A stretch of 64,000 bases of DNA, from the NCBI GenBank assembly GCA_020721065.1, contig DYNM01000001.1, forward strand, positions 280,367-344,366, in the 5' to 3' direction. Numbering within the stretch: position 1 is the first letter of the stretch; each line of letters begins with the position of its first letter. This document shows, one piece after another, positions 32,189-43,000 of the stretch. Made by a program: the position numbers and the translations under genes. The notes under the pieces are model-generated. The model searched no databases, was not told the origin of the DNA, and worked only from the letters and a program-made list of their open reading frames with translations. This stretch comes from Thiocystis violascens. Lineage in GTDB: Bacteria > Pseudomonadota > Gammaproteobacteria > Chromatiales > Chromatiaceae.

Positions 32189-32247
32189 CGGCAATCATTT
32201 TTGTAATTTTGCTTAAATGAATGCGGCGAATTATTGATAACGCTGAA

Positions 32248-32832
32248 TTAAGCTGCGCTGTGCAAACGATTCATTGCTGCTTGAAAGTTAGCGTTGATTA
32301 AATCTCCAAGAACGCACTCAGCATCATTTAATGCAGTAGTAATACCAGTCGCATCAGCAGATGACGGACGACCGAGCACATAACCAGTGACGAGCGTGCG
32401 GTCGCCGGGGTGAGCAATGCCAATGCGCAAACGCCAAAAATCGCGGGTACCGAGCGTAGAAATCGTATCGCGCAAACCGTTATGCCCAGCGTGACCGCCG
32501 CCTTGTTTGAGGCGCAGCGTTCCTACCGGCAAATCTAATTCATCGTGGGCAATTAAAAGCTGTTCAGGAGTGAGATCAAAATAGCGCAGCACGGCGGCAA
32601 TTGATTGACCACTGCGATTCATATAAGTGGCGGGTTTGAGTAAGCGAAGATCAGCACCAGCGCAAGTGAGGCGACAGACATCGCCATAAAATTTTGGTTC
32701 GGCGCGAAATGGTGTGGAGGCAGTGCGAGCAATTGTATCGACAAACCAAAAACCGACATTGTGGCGCGTCATTTCGTATTGCGCACCGGGGTTGCCAAGA
32801 CCAACAATTAAACGAATTCCGGCGCTACTCAT
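32248..32832 (-). CDS. pth: Peptidyl-tRNA hydrolase
   Basis: Releases tRNA from peptidyl-tRNAs that drop off the ribosome. 194 residues from ATG 32832; a TTG nine bases earlier is in frame but less likely. Catalytic N14 and H24 lie in LGNPGAQYEMTRHNVGF, and the second motif IAHDELDLPVGTLRLKQGG is present with its catalytic Asp. It ends the group rplY-pth read leftwards, the standard gammaproteobacterial order. Confidence 0.96.
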   Translation of the reverse strand: MSSAGIRLIVGLGNPGAQYEMTRHNVGFWFVDTIARTASTPFRAEPKFYGDVCRLTCAGADLRLLKPATYMNRSGQSIAAVLRYFDLTPEQLLIAHDELDLPVGTLRLKQGGGHAGHNGLRDTISTLGTRDFWRLRIGIAHPGDRTLVTGYVLGRPSSADATGITTALNDAECVLGDLINANFQAAMNRLHSAA

Positions 32833-32917
32833 GACAATCAATTCACTAAAAAAACGCTATTCAAAATGATGCTGGCGCATTCAAATGATATTGGTGCGCC
32901 AGCTCAAAAACGCAGGT

Positions 32918-33520
32918 TTAAGCAGCGTCACCTTCGGCATCATCGCTGCCGCCACGCGCACCGTGAATAACCACTACCGGCTCATCAGGATCGGGCTGGT
33001 GTGCCAAGGTCACGCCGGCGGGCATGGTCAATTCTGATAAGTGAATCAGATCGCCAATTGCCATGTCAATTAAATCAACAGCAATGAATTCGGGTAAATC
33101 TGCTGGCAAACACATAATTTCCACTTCGGTAATTTTGTGTGATGCCTGACCGCCGATTTTAACGCCCTTGCACTTTTCTTCATTCAAAAAGTGAATTGGA
33201 ACGACCATCCGCAGCTTCTCATCCTGCGAGACGCGCATGAAATCGACGTGCAAAATGAATGGTTTAGCGGGATGGCGCTGCATATCTTTCAATACCACTT
33301 TGGTGACGGTCTCACCGAGCGTTAAATCAAGAACGTGCGAATAAAACGCCTCATGCTCTAAATGCTTGAGCAATTCATTGTGGGAGACGGAAATCATCTC
33401 CGGGTCTAAATGTGCGCCATACACGATGGCAGGCACCAACCCCGTGCGCCGCAGGCGGCGGCTCGCACCCTTTCCTGCATCTACACGCGGCTGGGCAATA
33501 ACATTAAAACTGACGCTCAT
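32918..33520 (-). CDS. rplY: 50S ribosomal protein L25 (CTC/TL5 type)
   Basis: Binds 5S rRNA. 200 residues, the long form with an N-terminal L25 domain (about 5-95) and a C-terminal TL5-type beta domain, unlike the 94-residue E. coli L25. The start is ATG 33520 behind GGAGA; the frame extends upstream without a better start. The C-terminus is acidic and glycine-rich. It lies between prs and pth. Confidence 0.95.
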   Translation of the reverse strand: MSVSFNVIAQPRVDAGKGASRRLRRTGLVPAIVYGAHLDPEMISVSHNELLKHLEHEAFYSHVLDLTLGETVTKVVLKDMQRHPAKPFILHVDFMRVSQDEKLRMVVPIHFLNEEKCKGVKIGGQASHKITEVEIMCLPADLPEFIAVDLIDMAIGDLIHLSELTMPAGVTLAHQPDPDEPVVVIHGARGGSDDAEGDAA

Positions 33521-33629
33521 GGGCGTTCTCCACTGTAATTGAAAAGAAGACGCCGGGAATCCCGCGACCAGGACCCCGGCGTTCATAGTGCAACAATTAT
33601 TTCATTACACCATGTTGGGTGAATAACGG

Positions 33630-34583
33630 TTAGTTAATAAATAATGAACTCACCGATTCTTCATTGGATACGCGGCGCATCGTCTCCGCTAATAATTCAC
33701 CAATACTTAATTGCCGAATCTTGCTACAGGCTTGCGCCTCAGCATTTAATGGAATGGTATTGGTGACTACCAATTCATCGAGTTGCGATGTTGCAATGTT
33801 GGTGACAGCAGGACCAGATAATACTGGATGCGTGCAATACGCAGTCACCATTCGCGCTCCATGTTCTTTTAATGCTTCCGCTGCGCGACATAATGTCCCG
33901 GCGGTGTCCACTAAATCATCAATCAATACACAAGAGCGTCCGCGCACATCGCCAATGATATTCATCACCTTCGCTTCATTAGCGCGGGGGCGACGCTTGT
34001 CAATAATTGCTAAATCCGCATCATCAAGTTGTTTTGCCAAGGCGCGGGCGCGTACCACGCCGCCAACGTCAGGCGAAACCACCATCAAATTTTCGTATTT
34101 CTGCCGCCACGCATCGCCGAGCAAAATGGGCGAGGCGTAAACATTATCGACCGGAATATCAAAGAATCCTTGAATCTGGTCGGCGTGCAAATCAACCGTC
34201 AACACCCGATCTGCGCCAGATTCTCCGATCATTTTTGCGACCAATCGCGCCGTGATCGGCACTCGTGCCGAGCGGGTGCGCCGATCTTGGCGGGCATAAC
34301 CGAAATAAGGAATCACGGCAGTGATACGTTTCGCGGATGCCCAGCGCAGCGCGTCAATCATTACCAACAATTCCATCAAGTTATCGTTGGTTGGCGCACA
34401 AGTTGACTGCACCACAAACACGTCGCGCCCGCGCACATTTTCTTGAATTTCGCTCATCACCTCGCCATCGCTGAACTGACCAACGATAGCTTTACCTAAA
34501 GGGAGGCTGAGACGACCAGCAATTTCAGTGGCGAGTTCTGGATTAGCGTTTCCAGAGAAGACCATCAAGTGGTTGGCAGGCAC
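33630..34583 (-). CDS. prs: Ribose-phosphate pyrophosphokinase
   Basis: Makes PRPP from ribose 5-phosphate and ATP for nucleotide, His, Trp and NAD synthesis. 317 residues from GTG 34583, preceded by AGGAAA; the open frame runs on into the tRNA gene, so the longer start is rejected. Motifs: FGYARQDR at 94-101, DLHADQ at 131-136 (metal and ATP binding) and the PRPP loop DDLVDTAGT at 222-230. It is downstream of tRNA-Gln on the same strand. Confidence 0.96.
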   Translation of the reverse strand: MPANHLMVFSGNANPELATEIAGRLSLPLGKAIVGQFSDGEVMSEIQENVRGRDVFVVQSTCAPTNDNLMELLVMIDALRWASAKRITAVIPYFGYARQDRRTRSARVPITARLVAKMIGESGADRVLTVDLHADQIQGFFDIPVDNVYASPILLGDAWRQKYENLMVVSPDVGGVVRARALAKQLDDADLAIIDKRRPRANEAKVMNIIGDVRGRSCVLIDDLVDTAGTLCRAAEALKEHGARMVTAYCTHPVLSGPAVTNIATSQLDELVVTNTIPLNAEAQACSKIRQLSIGELLAETMRRVSNEESVSSLFIN

Positions 34584-34623
34584 GGGCAATTTCCTGTCTG
34601 CGCGATGTTGAGGAAATAGAAGT

Positions 34624-34698
34624 TGGCAGGGGTGCCAGGATTCGAACCTGGGGAATGCCGGGATCAAAACCCGGTGCCTTACCGCTTGGCTACACCCC
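34624..34698 (-). tRNA. tRNA-Gln (anticodon TTG)
   Basis: A 75-nt cloverleaf on the minus strand with acceptor GGGGTGT/GCACCCC, encoded 3' CCA, anticodon stem CCGGG/CCCGG and seven-base loop TTTTGAT giving anticodon TTG. The T-arm GGTTCGAATCC is standard. It sits between ispE and prs as in Pseudomonas-type gene order. Confidence 0.97.
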
Positions 34699-34729
34699 TT
34701 CATTATTCAAACTATTGTGCAATGGTATT

Positions 34730-35608
34730 TCACAATGCAGTCATTCGATTTAGTTCACTGTCACGCTTTGCTAATAGCGGCGAATCATTTAATCCTTTAG
34801 CAACAAATCCCTGCCAATGTGGCGGCAATTGTTGATAAGCATTATCCGCTTGTTGCCGCGTGGCGAATTCAGCAAAAACGCAAGCTCCAGTTCCTGTTAA
34901 TCGACCACCACCCCAGTTTTTTAACCAGTGTAATGCCACAGCAACCGGCGGGTATTCATTACGCACGACGCTCAAACAATCGTTGGTAATATCCCCGCGT
35001 AGAAAGTCGGCAAGTTTGATAGGAATAGAATCGCGTGTCAATTGCGGATGTGAAAAAACTGCGCCCGTCGCCACCTGACAGTTCGGCACAATCACTAAAT
35101 ACCAAGGTTCTGGCAGCTCAATTGGCGTCAACTGCTCGCCCACGCCTTCCGCCCATGCCGCCCGTCCGCGCACAAATACCGGCACATCCGCGCCCAGCGG
35201 CAGCGCCAGCAGCGCCAGCGCCTCCTCATCCAAACCAGTGCGCCACAAATGATTGAGCGCCACCAACGTTGTCGCTGCGTCCGAACTGCCGCCGCCCAAA
35301 CCACCGCCCATCGGCAAAATTTTCTCGTAGCGAATATCCGCGCCGAGCGTGCAACCAGTCGCCCGTTGCAGCGCCAGCGCCGCTCGCACCGTCAAATCAT
35401 TGTCCGCTGCGACGTCCGCCACCTCGGTCACACGCTGAATCACGCCATCATCGCGCACGTCAAACCACAGCCGGTCGCAGCGGTCGATAAATTGAAACAC
35501 CGTTTGCAACTCGTGATAGCCGTTGGGACGCCGCCCCACAACGCGCAGCATCAAATTCAACTTAGCGGGAGCCGGCCACGCCATCGCATCTACATCAAGC
35601 GTCGTCAT
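34730..35608 (-). CDS. ispE: 4-(cytidine 5'-diphospho)-2-C-methyl-D-erythritol kinase
   Basis: GHMP kinase of the MEP isoprenoid pathway. 292 residues. Catalytic Lys in WPAPAKLNLML (about K16), the ATP loop PMGGGLGGGSSDAA (about 99-112), and the ALPLGADVPVF segment with the catalytic Asp are present. Its ATG overlaps the stop of the upstream TPR gene by 4 bases, so the two are coupled. The C-terminal half is AT-rich (38 % GC at 34741-34800), the middle very GC-rich (75 % at 35161-35220). Confidence 0.95.
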   Translation of the reverse strand: MTTLDVDAMAWPAPAKLNLMLRVVGRRPNGYHELQTVFQFIDRCDRLWFDVRDDGVIQRVTEVADVAADNDLTVRAALALQRATGCTLGADIRYEKILPMGGGLGGGSSDAATTLVALNHLWRTGLDEEALALLALPLGADVPVFVRGRAAWAEGVGEQLTPIELPEPWYLVIVPNCQVATGAVFSHPQLTRDSIPIKLADFLRGDITNDCLSVVRNEYPPVAVALHWLKNWGGGRLTGTGACVFAEFATRQQADNAYQQLPPHWQGFVAKGLNDSPLLAKRDSELNRMTAL

Positions 35609-37383
35609 TGCGTCACCTGCGCCTTGCCAGTTTTTGCATCAGCTTCCGTCTTCACCACGCGATGCCGCTGCACCGTCGCCTGCAAATAAACATGATCGGG
35701 ATGTGTCTTGAGTGCCTCCGCCCACAACGCCTCCGCCTCCGCCCGCTGATTCAGCGCCCACAACACCGCGCCAAGATGCGCTGCGACCTCACCGTCATTG
35801 AACGCTGCAAACGCCTGCTGCAAATACTTCCGCGCCAACTCCAACTGCCCCAGCCGATAATTCACCCAGCCCAAACTGTCGAGAATCGCCGGTTGATTCG
35901 GCGTCAGCGCGTTGGCTTGCTCAATGTAGCCCCGCGCTTCGGCATAGCGCGTCGTGTGCTCAGTTAAAATATAACCCAACGCATTCAAGGCATTAGCATG
36001 TTCAGCATTCGCAGCGAGAATCCGGCGCAAATCCTGTTCAGCCATCGGTACCTGCTCCACATCCGCTGCCAACAGCGCCCGTCCATACAACAAATCATGA
36101 TCATCTGGAGCCAGCGCCAGCGCCGCATTAAAAACCCGCAGCGCCTCCTCTTTTTGACCATCATCTGCAAGCAGTTCCGCCTCCAACAGCGTCAGCTTGA
36201 CAACTTCACTCGCATCATCAGGCAACGCCCGCCGCAACCGCTGCAAAATTTCCCGCGCTGGCGCGATCTCACCGCGATCCGCTCGCAGCACCGCCATCCG
36301 CATTTGCGCCTCCACCACATGCGCGTCTTCCACTTCCGCGTACCAACGCAGCGCCGCCGCCGCATCCTGCGTCTGTTCTGCGGTTTGCCCCAGATAAAAC
36401 GCCGCCTCATCCCGCCGCTCGCCAGTTTCAAACAAGCGCGTGAAATACTGCTTGGCTCCCTCCAAATCATCGAGCTGTAGCGACAAAATCGCCGCTGCAA
36501 ACAGCGCATCCGGTTGCTGCGGCTGCGTCGTCAACAGTTGCACAAACACCGCCCGCGCCGCGCTGAATTCCTTTTCCTCCACCAAAAACTGCCCATACAA
36601 CATCCGCAGCGCCTGATCATCCGGGCTGCGCTGAATGAACTGCTCCAACAATTGCCGCGCCTCGGCACGACGCTGTTGTGACAGCAACACCCGCACTAAA
36701 AACAGGCGCGATTTATTCCACTCCGGGCGCAGCTCCAGCGCCCGTCGTGTCGCCCGCTCTGCTGCTGCAAAATCGGAATTCTTCGCCGCCAACGTCGCCA
36801 ATGCCTGATGCGCATCCGCGCTGGTGGCAAAGCGATCCACCACCGCCTGCATCAACCGCAGTTGCAATTCTGGCGTCGTCGCTCGCCCCGCCACTGCCGC
36901 TGCCGCGTCATACGCCGACTCATCCGCACCTTCAGTCAGCTCCACCATGCGCACCAGATGCAATAACGCCCCTTCCTGATCGTTGGCGTGAACCCGCAGC
37001 AACGCCGCGATCTGCTGCGCAGCCCGCGAGTCCGGCGTGATGTCTAACCACAGCTGCATCGCCGTTTCCGCCGCCGCGTAATCGTCATCATTGATCGCCG
37101 TTTGCACCGCCAACTCCGCCATCTTCGGTACCCGCGTGAGGCGAGCAGCTTGCAAATAATGGGTGAACGCAGTCGGCAACGCCCCGCGCCGCCGAGCGAT
37201 TTCACCCACCAAAATGGAGTACACCTGTTCGGCGTTTAGACCGGCGTTGGCGACCGGTGCCACTGGCGCTGGTGTGGGCGGAGCTGGCGCGACTGGCGGC
37301 TGAGGACGCGCCAGCACGGTGCCGGACACGCACAGCGCAGCGGTTAATGCCGTGCGCGAGAAAAAAGGAGCTAAAAAGTGCAT
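35605..37383 (-). CDS. Exported tetratricopeptide-repeat protein
   Basis: 592 residues from ATG 37383. The frame is open much further upstream, but this Met starts a clear signal peptide (MHFLAPFFSRTALTAALCVS, cleavage near VLA-RP), followed by a Pro/Ala-rich linker and then TPR repeats over most of the length. Homologues of this type stand beside lolB and ispE in Pseudomonas (the PA4667 kind) and are thought to act at the outer membrane. Here lolB is missing and ispE follows directly. Probably periplasmic or outer-membrane-anchored; exact role unknown. Divergent from hemA with 210 bases between. Confidence 0.85.
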   Translation of the reverse strand: MHFLAPFFSRTALTAALCVSGTVLARPQPPVAPAPPTPAPVAPVANAGLNAEQVYSILVGEIARRRGALPTAFTHYLQAARLTRVPKMAELAVQTAINDDDYAAAETAMQLWLDITPDSRAAQQIAALLRVHANDQEGALLHLVRMVELTEGADESAYDAAAAVAGRATTPELQLRLMQAVVDRFATSADAHQALATLAAKNSDFAAAERATRRALELRPEWNKSRLFLVRVLLSQQRRAEARQLLEQFIQRSPDDQALRMLYGQFLVEEKEFSAARAVFVQLLTTQPQQPDALFAAAILSLQLDDLEGAKQYFTRLFETGERRDEAAFYLGQTAEQTQDAAAALRWYAEVEDAHVVEAQMRMAVLRADRGEIAPAREILQRLRRALPDDASEVVKLTLLEAELLADDGQKEEALRVFNAALALAPDDHDLLYGRALLAADVEQVPMAEQDLRRILAANAEHANALNALGYILTEHTTRYAEARGYIEQANALTPNQPAILDSLGWVNYRLGQLELARKYLQQAFAAFNDGEVAAHLGAVLWALNQRAEAEALWAEALKTHPDHVYLQATVQRHRVVKTEADAKTGKAQVTQ

Positions 37384-37593
37384 GACTGATAAATCCGCAA
37401 AACGTGTCGGAAAAAAGATGGTGACGGCAGCGTCGCTGCGACACCGCTGCGCTATTTTGACACTGCACTCGCAGCAACCGGATAATTTTTTAAGCACAAA
37501 AATTGTTAGCATTGCAACGCTTTTCCCTATTTTCACCGCGCATTTTGCGGCGCATCCCTTCAATTTCCATTTTTGCTGAGACAGATATTCACC

Positions 37594-38871
37594 ATGAAGC
37601 TGCTTGTTCTCGGACTCAACCATAAAACTGCTCCCATTGACATTCGGGAGCGCATCGCTTTTGGCCCCGACATCATCGCTGGCGCACTGCGCGATCTGAC
37701 CAAGTGCGCGGGCGTTCACGAGGGCGTCATTCTGTCCACTTGCAACCGCACCGAGCTGTATTGCGCGACGGATGACGGCGCAGAAGATGGCATTCGCCAC
37801 TGGTTGAGCGGGTTTCATGGCGTGGAATTTGAGCGCATGAACCCGTTTTTGTACGCCCACGCAGATCGGGATGCCGTCGTGCATCTGCTGCGCGTGTCGA
37901 GCGGGTTGGATTCGCTGGTGCTCGGCGAGCCGCAAATTCTCGGTCAAGTCAAAACCGCGTATCAGACCGCGACCGATTGCACCGCCACCGGTAAATTGCT
38001 GGGGCGGCTGTTTCAACACGCCTTCTCGGTTGCCAAAACCGTGCGCACCGAGACGGCGATTGGCAACAGTCCCGTCTCGGTCGCGTTTGCGGCGGTCAAT
38101 TTAGCGCGGCAGATTTTCAGCGATTTGTCGCAACAAACGGCGCTGCTGATCGGCGCTGGCGAAACCATCGAATTGGCGGCGCGGCATCTGCACCACAACG
38201 GCGTGGGGCGGATCATTGTCGCCAATCGCACGGTGGAACGCGCCCACGATCTCGCTGCGCAATTCGATGGTTTTGCGATTGCGCTGGCGGAGATCGGCAA
38301 TCACTTGCCGGAGGCTGACATCGTGATCGCCTCCACCGCCAGTCCGCTGCCGGTGCTCGGCAAGGGCACGGTGGAGCGGGCGCTGAAGAAGCGTAAACAT
38401 CGCCCGATTTTTATGGTGGACATCGCCGTCCCGCGTGACATTGAGCCGGAAGTCGGCGAATTGGCGGACGTGTATCTGTACACCATCGACGATTTGCAGG
38501 GCGTGATTGACGAAGGTCTGCGCTCGCGGCAAGCGGCGGCGGCGCAAGCCGAGGAAATCATCGACTTTCATTCCGGTGAATTCATGGCGTGGCTGCGCTC
38601 ACTCGACGCAGCCGGTTTGATTCAGGATTACCGCCAACGCGCTGAGGAATTGCGCGACGAAGTGCTGGCTCGCGCCCAGCGCCAGCTCGACGCCGGTAAA
38701 GCGCCAGCGGAAGTGTTGAGTTTTCTCGCCCACACGCTCACCAACAAACTGCTCCACGCGCCGAGTTCGCGTCTGCGGCAGGCAGCGCGGGATGGTGACG
38801 CGGACATCCTCGAAGCCGCCAATGAGCTGTTCCAACTTGATTTGACGCGCAGCACGTCACCTGCGCCATGA
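37594..38871 (+). CDS. hemA: Glutamyl-tRNA reductase
   Basis: First committed step of C5 haem synthesis: reduces glutamyl-tRNA to glutamate-1-semialdehyde. 425 residues from ATG 37594 ([20 protein letters not shown]). Catalytic C50 lies in [10 protein letters not shown]; the NADPH-binding segment [11 protein letters not shown] and the C-terminal dimerisation helix are present. The open frame begins slightly upstream but lacks the normal N-terminus. It overlaps prfA by 4 bases, the usual hemA-prfA arrangement. Confidence 0.96.
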   Translation: MKLLVLGLNHKTAPIDIRERIAFGPDIIAGALRDLTKCAGVHEGVILSTCNRTELYCATDDGAEDGIRHWLSGFHGVEFERMNPFLYAHADRDAVVHLLRVSSGLDSLVLGEPQILGQVKTAYQTATDCTATGKLLGRLFQHAFSVAKTVRTETAIGNSPVSVAFAAVNLARQIFSDLSQQTALLIGAGETIELAARHLHHNGVGRIIVANRTVERAHDLAAQFDGFAIALAEIGNHLPEADIVIASTASPLPVLGKGTVERALKKRKHRPIFMVDIAVPRDIEPEVGELADVYLYTIDDLQGVIDEGLRSRQAAAAQAEEIIDFHSGEFMAWLRSLDAAGLIQDYRQRAEELRDEVLARAQRQLDAGKAPAEVLSFLAHTLTNKLLHAPSSRLRQAARDGDADILEAANELFQLDLTRSTSPAP

Positions 38872-39950
38872 ACCCATCGATTCGGAACAAGCTGGAGCGG
38901 ATCGCCGAGCGCTTCAGTGAGGTGATGGCGCTGTTGGCGGAAGCCGACACGCTGGCGGATCAAAATCGCTATCGGGATTTGGGGCGCGAATACGCGCAGC
39001 TTGAGCCGTTGATGGACTGCTATCACCGCTATTTGGACACCGAGCACGAGCTGGCAGCGACCGAGGAAATGCTGGCTGATCCTGAACTGGCGGCGCTGGC
39101 GCGAGAGGAGATGGCAGAAGCGCAACTGCGACTGGCGGCGTTAGAACCGGAATTGCAGCAGTTGTTGATCCCGCCCGATCCCAATGATCAATGCAACAGC
39201 TTTTTGGAAATCCGCGCTGGCACCGGTGGCGCAGAAGCGGCGTTGTTTGCGGCGGATTTGCTGCGAATGTACGTCCGTTATGCCGAACTGGTGGGCTGGC
39301 GCACCGAACAGGTTTCAGAAAGTCTTGGCGAATTAGGCGGTTATAAAGAGGTCGTGATCCGCATCAGCGGCAGCGGCGTGTTTTCGCGCTTGAAATTCGA
39401 GCCGGGAGCGCATCGGGTGCAGCGGGTGCCGGAAACGGAGGCACAAGGGCGCGTTCACACCTCGGCGTGTACCGTCGCCGTATTGCCAGAAGCGGATGCA
39501 ATTGATGCGATTGACATCAATCCCAATGATTTGCGCATTGATACTTATCGCGCTTCTGGTGCGGGTGGTCAACATGTCAATAAAACCGATTCGGCAATTC
39601 GGATTACGCATTTGCCATCGGGAATGGTGGTGGAATGTCAAGATGAACGCTCACAACATAAAAATCGAGCGCGGGCAATGTCATTACTTCATGCCAAGTT
39701 ATTAGCGAGTGCGCGTGATAGTGCGGCATCAGAACAATCAGAATCACGGCGTTTACAAGTCGGCAGCGGCGACCGTTCTGAGCGAATTCGGACGTATAAC
39801 TTTCCGCAAAATCGTTTAACCGATCATCGGATTAACTTGACGTTATACAAGCTCGATGAAGTGATGACCGGGCAACTCGATCAAGTGATTGAACCGTTAT
39901 TGGCTGAATACCGCAGCGCACAATTAGCGGCAATGATGGGAACGAATTAA
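38868..39950 (+). CDS. prfA: Peptide chain release factor 1
   Basis: Reads UAA and UAG stop codons and triggers peptide release. 360 residues, the same as E. coli. The GGQ motif is at 233-235 and the codon-recognition tripeptide reads PET at 188-190 (P-x-T, PAT in E. coli). prmC, which encodes the methylase of the GGQ glutamine, usually follows but is not here. The gene turns AT-richer in its last third. Confidence 0.97.
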   Translation: MNPSIRNKLERIAERFSEVMALLAEADTLADQNRYRDLGREYAQLEPLMDCYHRYLDTEHELAATEEMLADPELAALAREEMAEAQLRLAALEPELQQLLIPPDPNDQCNSFLEIRAGTGGAEAALFAADLLRMYVRYAELVGWRTEQVSESLGELGGYKEVVIRISGSGVFSRLKFEPGAHRVQRVPETEAQGRVHTSACTVAVLPEADAIDAIDINPNDLRIDTYRASGAGGQHVNKTDSAIRITHLPSGMVVECQDERSQHKNRARAMSLLHAKLLASARDSAASEQSESRRLQVGSGDRSERIRTYNFPQNRLTDHRINLTLYKLDEVMTGQLDQVIEPLLAEYRSAQLAAMMGTN

Positions 39951-40044
39951 ACCGCACGATTTAATTGAGCCATCACGTCGAATAAAATCAATACCAATGG
40001 TTGATGCTGTTCACGCAGCGCAATATAAAAAGAGGGATTTTCTG

Positions 40045-43000
40045 ATGTCAACACTTCCCGCGCCCACGCAGCACCTTTTGACCAACGGTCATTATCGCGT
40101 GGCAATCACTGCCAGCGGCGCGGGTTATTCCGCATTGGATTGGATTGCGCTCACGCGCTGGCGGAATGATGCCATTCAAGATGATCTCGGCAGCATCATT
40201 TATCTGCGTGACCTCGATTTGGGTGATGTGTGGTCGCTGGGTTATCAGCCAATGCGCATGACTCCCGCGCACTATTCCACTGGCTGCACTGATGACGAAT
40301 TTCGATTAGAACGCGAAGATTTTGGCATTGTCGCGCAAATGACTTTGACCGTTGATCCCGCAGTCAATCGGGAATTGCGCCAGCTCACGCTGATCAATCG
40401 CACCTCGCGCCCGCGTCGCATTGAATTAACCAGTTATTTAGAAGTGGTGTTATTTCATCCTGATGGCGATGCAGCGCATCCGGCATTTGCAAAACTATTT
40501 ATTCAAACCGAGCGCGATCCCATTAGCGGCGCATTATTAGCGCGGCGGCGACCTCGCGCTGCGCATGAGCAATGGCCGTGGTTGGTACATGGATTAGTTG
40601 GTGCGGTGGCGAGTGAATGGGAAACCGACCGCATGGCGTTTATTGGACGCGGACGCACAGTTGCCAATCCATTCGCATTAACTGACGCTGCGTCATTAAC
40701 AGGAACGCTGGGCAATGTACTTGATCCAATCTTGGCATTGCGCACGGTGGTTGAATTAGCAGCGGGTGCAACGGTTGAATTGACCTTTATTACTGGCGCA
40801 GCAATGGAGCGCGACACTGCGCTGAAATACATTCCAGTTCATGCGCAAAATCCTCCCGATTTTATTGTTAATAAAAGTGAAAATGTCGCTAATCATTGTG
40901 GACAATTTAGTCCCGATGGCACTGAATACCGCATTGAATTACCTTGGAATGGCAGCGAATTACAGCGCCCACCGTTGCCGTGGATTAACGTGATTGCAAA
41001 TCCGCAGTTTGGGTTATTGATAAGTGAAACCGGCGCTGGCTATACCTGGTCGCGCAATAGCCAAGCCAATCGCTTGACGCAGTGGGCAAATGATCCGGTT
41101 AGCGATCCGCCCGGCGAGGCGTTTTATTTGCGCGATGAAACGAGCGGCGCAGCGTGGTCGCCATTGCCAGCGCCGTGCCCCGCGCCCGTTAATTATCAGA
41201 CGCGACACGGGTTTGGTTATTCGACTTTTCATTGTGATTTCAACGGGCTGGCGCAGGATGCAACCGTTTTCGTGCATCGTGACGCGCCGCTGCGCGTGCT
41301 TCGACTCCAGCTCACCAACACCGGCGCTGCGCCGCGCCAGCTCTCGGCGTTCAGTTATCAACGGCTGGTCATGGGCAATCAGCCGCAAACCGCCAGCGCC
41401 ATCGTCACTGCGCACGACGCCGAGCGCGACGTTCTGACTGCCGTTAATCCGCAAGCTGATGATTTTGCAGGCGGAATTGTGTTTGCGGCAGCGCGGTTGT
41501 TTGGTGCGGAGATTGAGGCGCGAGCGCACAGCGGCGACCGGCTCAGTTTTATCGGGCGTCACCGCGATTTGACTGCGCCCGCCGCGCTGGAGCCGAACGC
41601 GCAGCTCGATAACCGCACCGGCAGCGGTCTTGATCCGTGTTTGGCGCAGCAGCTCAGTTTCACCCTCGCGCCCGGACAGACGGCAACGCTGGTCTGGTTA
41701 TTCGGCGAGGTGATGAGTGAGGCGGAGTTGACGGCGCTGCTGGCGCAACATCAGGACGCGCCAGCAATTGCGGCTGCGCTCGCGGCGGCGCAGGAGTTTT
41801 GGCGCGATATGGTGACGCGGATTCAGGTGCAAACGCCGGAGCCAGCCATTGATCTGATGCTCAACGGCTGGATCACTTATCAAAATCTCGGCTGTCGGAT
41901 TTGGGCGCGATCCGCGTTTTATCAGTCCGGCGGTGCATTCGGTTATCGGGATCAATTGCAGGACGCAGCGGCGCTGGTCGTCATGCGCCCGGAATTGACG
42001 CGCCAGCAAATTCTGCTCCACGCCGCGCAGCAATTCGTTGAGGGCGACGTGCTGCATTGGTGGCATCCCGCGCCGATTGGACGCGGACTGCGCACGCGGT
42101 TTGCAGATGATCTGCTGTGGCTGCCGTTCGTCACTGCGCACTACATCCGCGTCACTGGCGATGCCGCGATTCTCGATGAAATGATCCCATTTCTGACTGC
42201 GCCGCTGCTTGCGCCCGGTGAAGATGAAGCCTATTTGCAGCCGCAGCCGAGCGGTGAAGTCGCTGATTTATACGAGCATTGCTGCCGAACGCTGGAGCGG
42301 TCGCTGGCAGTTGGCGCACACGGTTTGCCGTTGATGGGAACTGGCGATTGGAACGACGGGATGAATCGGATTGGGCGCGAGGGACGCGGCGAGAGCGTGT
42401 GGATGGGCTTTTTTCTGTATCGCATCCTCGGCGATTTCATCCCGCTGTGCGCAGCGCGAGGCGATGACGCAGCAGTGGCGCGTTATTCCGCGCATCAAAC
42501 CGCGTTGGCCGCAGCTCTCGAAACCAGCGGCTGGGATGGCGCTTGGTATCGCCGCGCTTATGACGATGACGGGCTGGCGCTGGGTGCGGCGGACAATGCC
42601 GAATGTCGGATTGATGCGTTGGCGCAATCTTGGGCGGTGATCTCGGGCGCAGTTCCGGCGGATCGCGCTGCGCAAGCGATGGACGCGCTGGAGACGCAGT
42701 TGGTTGATGAAGACAATGGCTTGATTCGGTTGCTCACGCCGCCGTTTGTCGATACGCCACAAGACCCCGGCTACATCAAAGGTTATGTCGCTGGCGTGCG
42801 CGAAAACGGCGGGCAATACACTCATGCCGCATGTTGGGCGGTGCTGGCGCTGGCAAAATTGGGTCGGCGCGAGCGGGCAGCGCGGCTGCTGGCAATGCTC
42901 AGTCCGGTCAGTCACACCGCGACGCCGGCAGCGATTGAACGGTATCGACTCGAACCATATGCGCTGGCAGCGGATGTGTACGGCACTGCGCCGCACATCG

